A stretch of DNA of 15,003 nt from JAKFWF01 sp031365375 (GTDB taxonomy: Bacteria > Pseudomonadota > Alphaproteobacteria > Rhizobiales > Hyphomicrobiaceae): positions 1-15,003 of the forward strand of contig JANLXZ010000276.1 of assembly GCA_031365375.1 (NCBI GenBank). Direction: 5' to 3'. The notes under the pieces were generated by a model that was not told the origin of the DNA, ran no database searches, and was given only the letters and a program-made list of their open reading frames with translations. The position numbers and the translations under genes were made by a program. Positions 13,410 to 15,003 of the stretch are shown piece by piece. Within the stretch, counting starts at the first letter, position 1. Every line of letters begins with the position of its first letter.

Positions 13410-14972
13410 TCATTTCTTTTTGCCCGGCAGTCCGGGCAGCCCCGGAAAGCGCGCGCCGCCAAGACCGGGTAGTCCGCCGCCACCGAGGCCGGGAAGCTTC
13501 GGCATTCCGCCCGGCATGGGTGGAATGCCTTTCGGCATTTCGCCGCGTTTCAGGCTTTCGAGCATCTCTGGCGAGATGTCGGGTGGCATACCGCCACCGC
13601 CCATCCCGGCCGGGCCGCCCATACCGCCACCGCCAAGCCCGAGCATGCCGGCCATCTTGCCCATCATGCCCTTGTTCTTACCCATGGCTTTCATCATGTC
13701 GGCCATGTCGCGGTGCTGCTTGATGAGCTTGTTGATCTCCTCGACCTTTGCACCAGCGCCGGCGGCAATCCGGCGCTTGCGTTTGCCGTCGAGGATCTTC
13801 GGGCTCGCACGTTCCTTCTTCGTCATCGACATGATGATTGCGTGCTGACGCTTCAGCATCTTCTCGCCGATGCCGGTATCGGCCATCTGCGATTTGAGCT
13901 TGGCGACGCCGGGCATCATTCCCATGATGCCGCCGAGCCCACCCATTTTTTCCATCTGCTTGAGCTGGTCGGCCATGTCCTGCAGATCGAAGCCGCCCTT
14001 CTGCATCTTGGCAGCCATCTTTGCCGCTTGATCGGCATCGACGACGCCAGCGGCGCGCTCGACCAAGCTGAGAATGTCGCCCATGCCAAGGATGCGGTTG
14101 GCGATGCGGTCGGGATGGAAGTCCTCGAGTGCGTCCCATTTTTCGCCGACGCCCATCAGCTTGATCGGGCGGCCCGTGACCGCGCGCATCGACAGGGCGG
14201 CACCACCACGGCCATCGCCGTCGACGCGGGTCAGAACAATACCGGTGACGCCGAGGCGGCCTTCAAAGGCTTTCGCCGTGTTGACGGCGTCCTGGCCGGT
14301 CAATGCGTCGGCGACGAGCAATGTTTCGTGCGGCTTCGTCGCCAACTTGACGGCGGCGACTTCTTCCATCAGCACTTCGTCGATCGTGGTGCGGCCGGCG
14401 GTGTCGAGCAGGACGACGTCGTAGCCGCCGAGACGGGCGGCCTCCATCGCGCGCTTGGCGATCTCCAACGGTTGCTGACCGGCAATGATCGGCAGCGTCT
14501 CAACTTTGGTCTGCTCGCCCAGAATGCGGAGCTGCTCTTGTGCGGCCGGGCGCCGCGTATCGAGCGACGCCATCAGGACTTTCTTCTTGTCCCGGTTGGT
14601 CAGGCGATAGGCAATCTTGGCGGTCGTCGTCGTTTTACCCGAACCTTGCAAGCCAACCATCAGGATCGCAACCGGTGGCTGGGCGACGAGATCGATCGGC
14701 TGTGCATTGGAGCCGAGCATCGCCACGAGCTCGTCGTAGACGATCTTGACGACCATCTGGCCCGGCGTCACCGATTTGATGACGTTCTGGCCGACGGCCT
14801 TCGCCTTCACTTTGTCGGTGAAGTCCTTGACCACATCGAGTGCAACGTCAGCCTCGAGCAGCGCGCGCCGAACCTCCCGCATCGCCTCCGTCACGTCCGC
14901 TTCGCTCAGCGCGCCGCGGCGCGTGAGTTTGTCGAGGACGCCGGATAAGCGTTCGGAAAGCGATTGGAACAT
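13410..14972 (-). CDS. ffh: Signal recognition particle protein Ffh (SRP54)
   Basis: Ffh binds 4.5S RNA and signal sequences of nascent membrane proteins and docks with FtsY. The order is the N helix bundle (1-95), then the G domain with GLQGSGKT (107-114), SLDTRRPAAQEQL (136-148), DTAGR (190-194) and TRVDGDGRGGAALS (248-261), where the usual TKxD is TRxD. The Met-rich M domain (about 297-435) includes MGDILSLVERA and the RNA-binding region RKRRIAAGAG (398-407). The total of 520 residues is longer than the about 450 of E. coli because of a Gly/Pro/Met-rich tail (about 436-520) ending GKKK. The ATG is at 14970-14972. The downstream genes rpsP and rimM follow on the same strand. Confidence 0.97.
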   Translation of the reverse strand: MFQSLSERLSGVLDKLTRRGALSEADVTEAMREVRRALLEADVALDVVKDFTDKVKAKAVGQNVIKSVTPGQMVVKIVYDELVAMLGSNAQPIDLVAQPPVAILMVGLQGSGKTTTTAKIAYRLTNRDKKKVLMASLDTRRPAAQEQLRILGEQTKVETLPIIAGQQPLEIAKRAMEAARLGGYDVVLLDTAGRTTIDEVLMEEVAAVKLATKPHETLLVADALTGQDAVNTAKAFEGRLGVTGIVLTRVDGDGRGGAALSMRAVTGRPIKLMGVGEKWDALEDFHPDRIANRILGMGDILSLVERAAGVVDADQAAKMAAKMQKGGFDLQDMADQLKQMEKMGGLGGIMGMMPGVAKLKSQMADTGIGEKMLKRQHAIIMSMTKKERASPKILDGKRKRRIAAGAGAKVEEINKLIKQHRDMADMMKAMGKNKGMMGKMAGMLGLGGGGMGGPAGMGGGGMPPDISPEMLESLKRGEMPKGIPPMPGGMPKLPGLGGGGLPGLGGARFPGLPGLPGKKK

Positions 14973-15003
14973 GCGTAAAGCCTCGTCTATTAAGCGCCGG
15001 GAA

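Noticed and set aside
13713..14948. 411-codon open frame on the plus strand antisense to ffh
   Set aside because: Ffh on the other strand has intact GTPase motifs throughout; the antisense frame has His/Asp/Arg-rich composition typical of a GC-rich shadow frame and no recognisable domain.
1..15003. CRISPR array, prophage, insertion sequence, tRNA or toxin-antitoxin genes
   Set aside because: No regularly spaced repeats, transposase or integrase motifs, cloverleaf-like segments or paired small genes were found on either strand.

Overview
The window is ordinary, gene-dense chromosome from an alphaproteobacterium, most likely a Rhizobiales/Hyphomicrobiales-type organism. This assignment is inferred from gene order and protein style (hisE-coaA; hemE-hemJ; ppsR-maf-coaE-dnaQ; secB, fxsA, Tim44-like, mltA, smr; ffh-rpsP-rimM). 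I see no phage, insertion sequence, CRISPR array, tRNA or rRNA.

Layout. Positions 1-1095 (+) hold the last codons of hisE and then coaA, pantothenate kinase. A convergent hairpin terminator separates these from a leftward run between 1171 and 4981: an uncharacterised protein with an AT-hook-like N-terminus, a PfkB-family (adenosine-kinase-like) sugar/nucleoside kinase, a small conserved hypothetical protein, hemJ and hemE. A 409-bp gene-free gap (4982-5390) follows. From 5391 transcription turns rightward: ppsR, maf (YceF type), coaE and dnaQ. secB and fxsA then run leftward. A Tim44-like gene, mltA and smr run rightward to 12327. The leftward ribosome/SRP cluster rimM-rpsP-ffh closes the window.

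The most significant region is the hemE-ppsR gap. In Caulobacter crescentus the chromosomal origin lies between hemE and the RP001-type gene, which I take to be this ppsR family. Here the same gap shows a strongly AT-rich segment with two GANTC sites beside hemE, a tandem pair of near-consensus DnaA boxes, a third weaker box at the ppsR start, and genes transcribed away from it on both sides. I therefore propose it as the chromosomal replication origin; this is inference and needs a skew or binding test.

The genes are mostly housekeeping: CoA synthesis at its first and last steps (coaA, coaE), haem synthesis (hemE, hemJ), histidine synthesis (hisE), replication proofreading (dnaQ), protein export (secB, ffh), cell-wall turnover (mltA), ribosome assembly (rpsP, rimM) and nucleotide clean-up (maf). 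The order departs from the alphaproteobacterial pattern I remember in four places: no rho beside hemJ, no aroE between maf and coaE, no gyrB side after smr, and no trmD-rplS after rimM.

I did not find a new multi-gene system. The least explained items are the 192-residue AT-hook-like/phasin-like protein, a bulged long inverted repeat just after the kinase gene, and a near-perfect 24-bp palindrome between fxsA and the Tim44-like gene.
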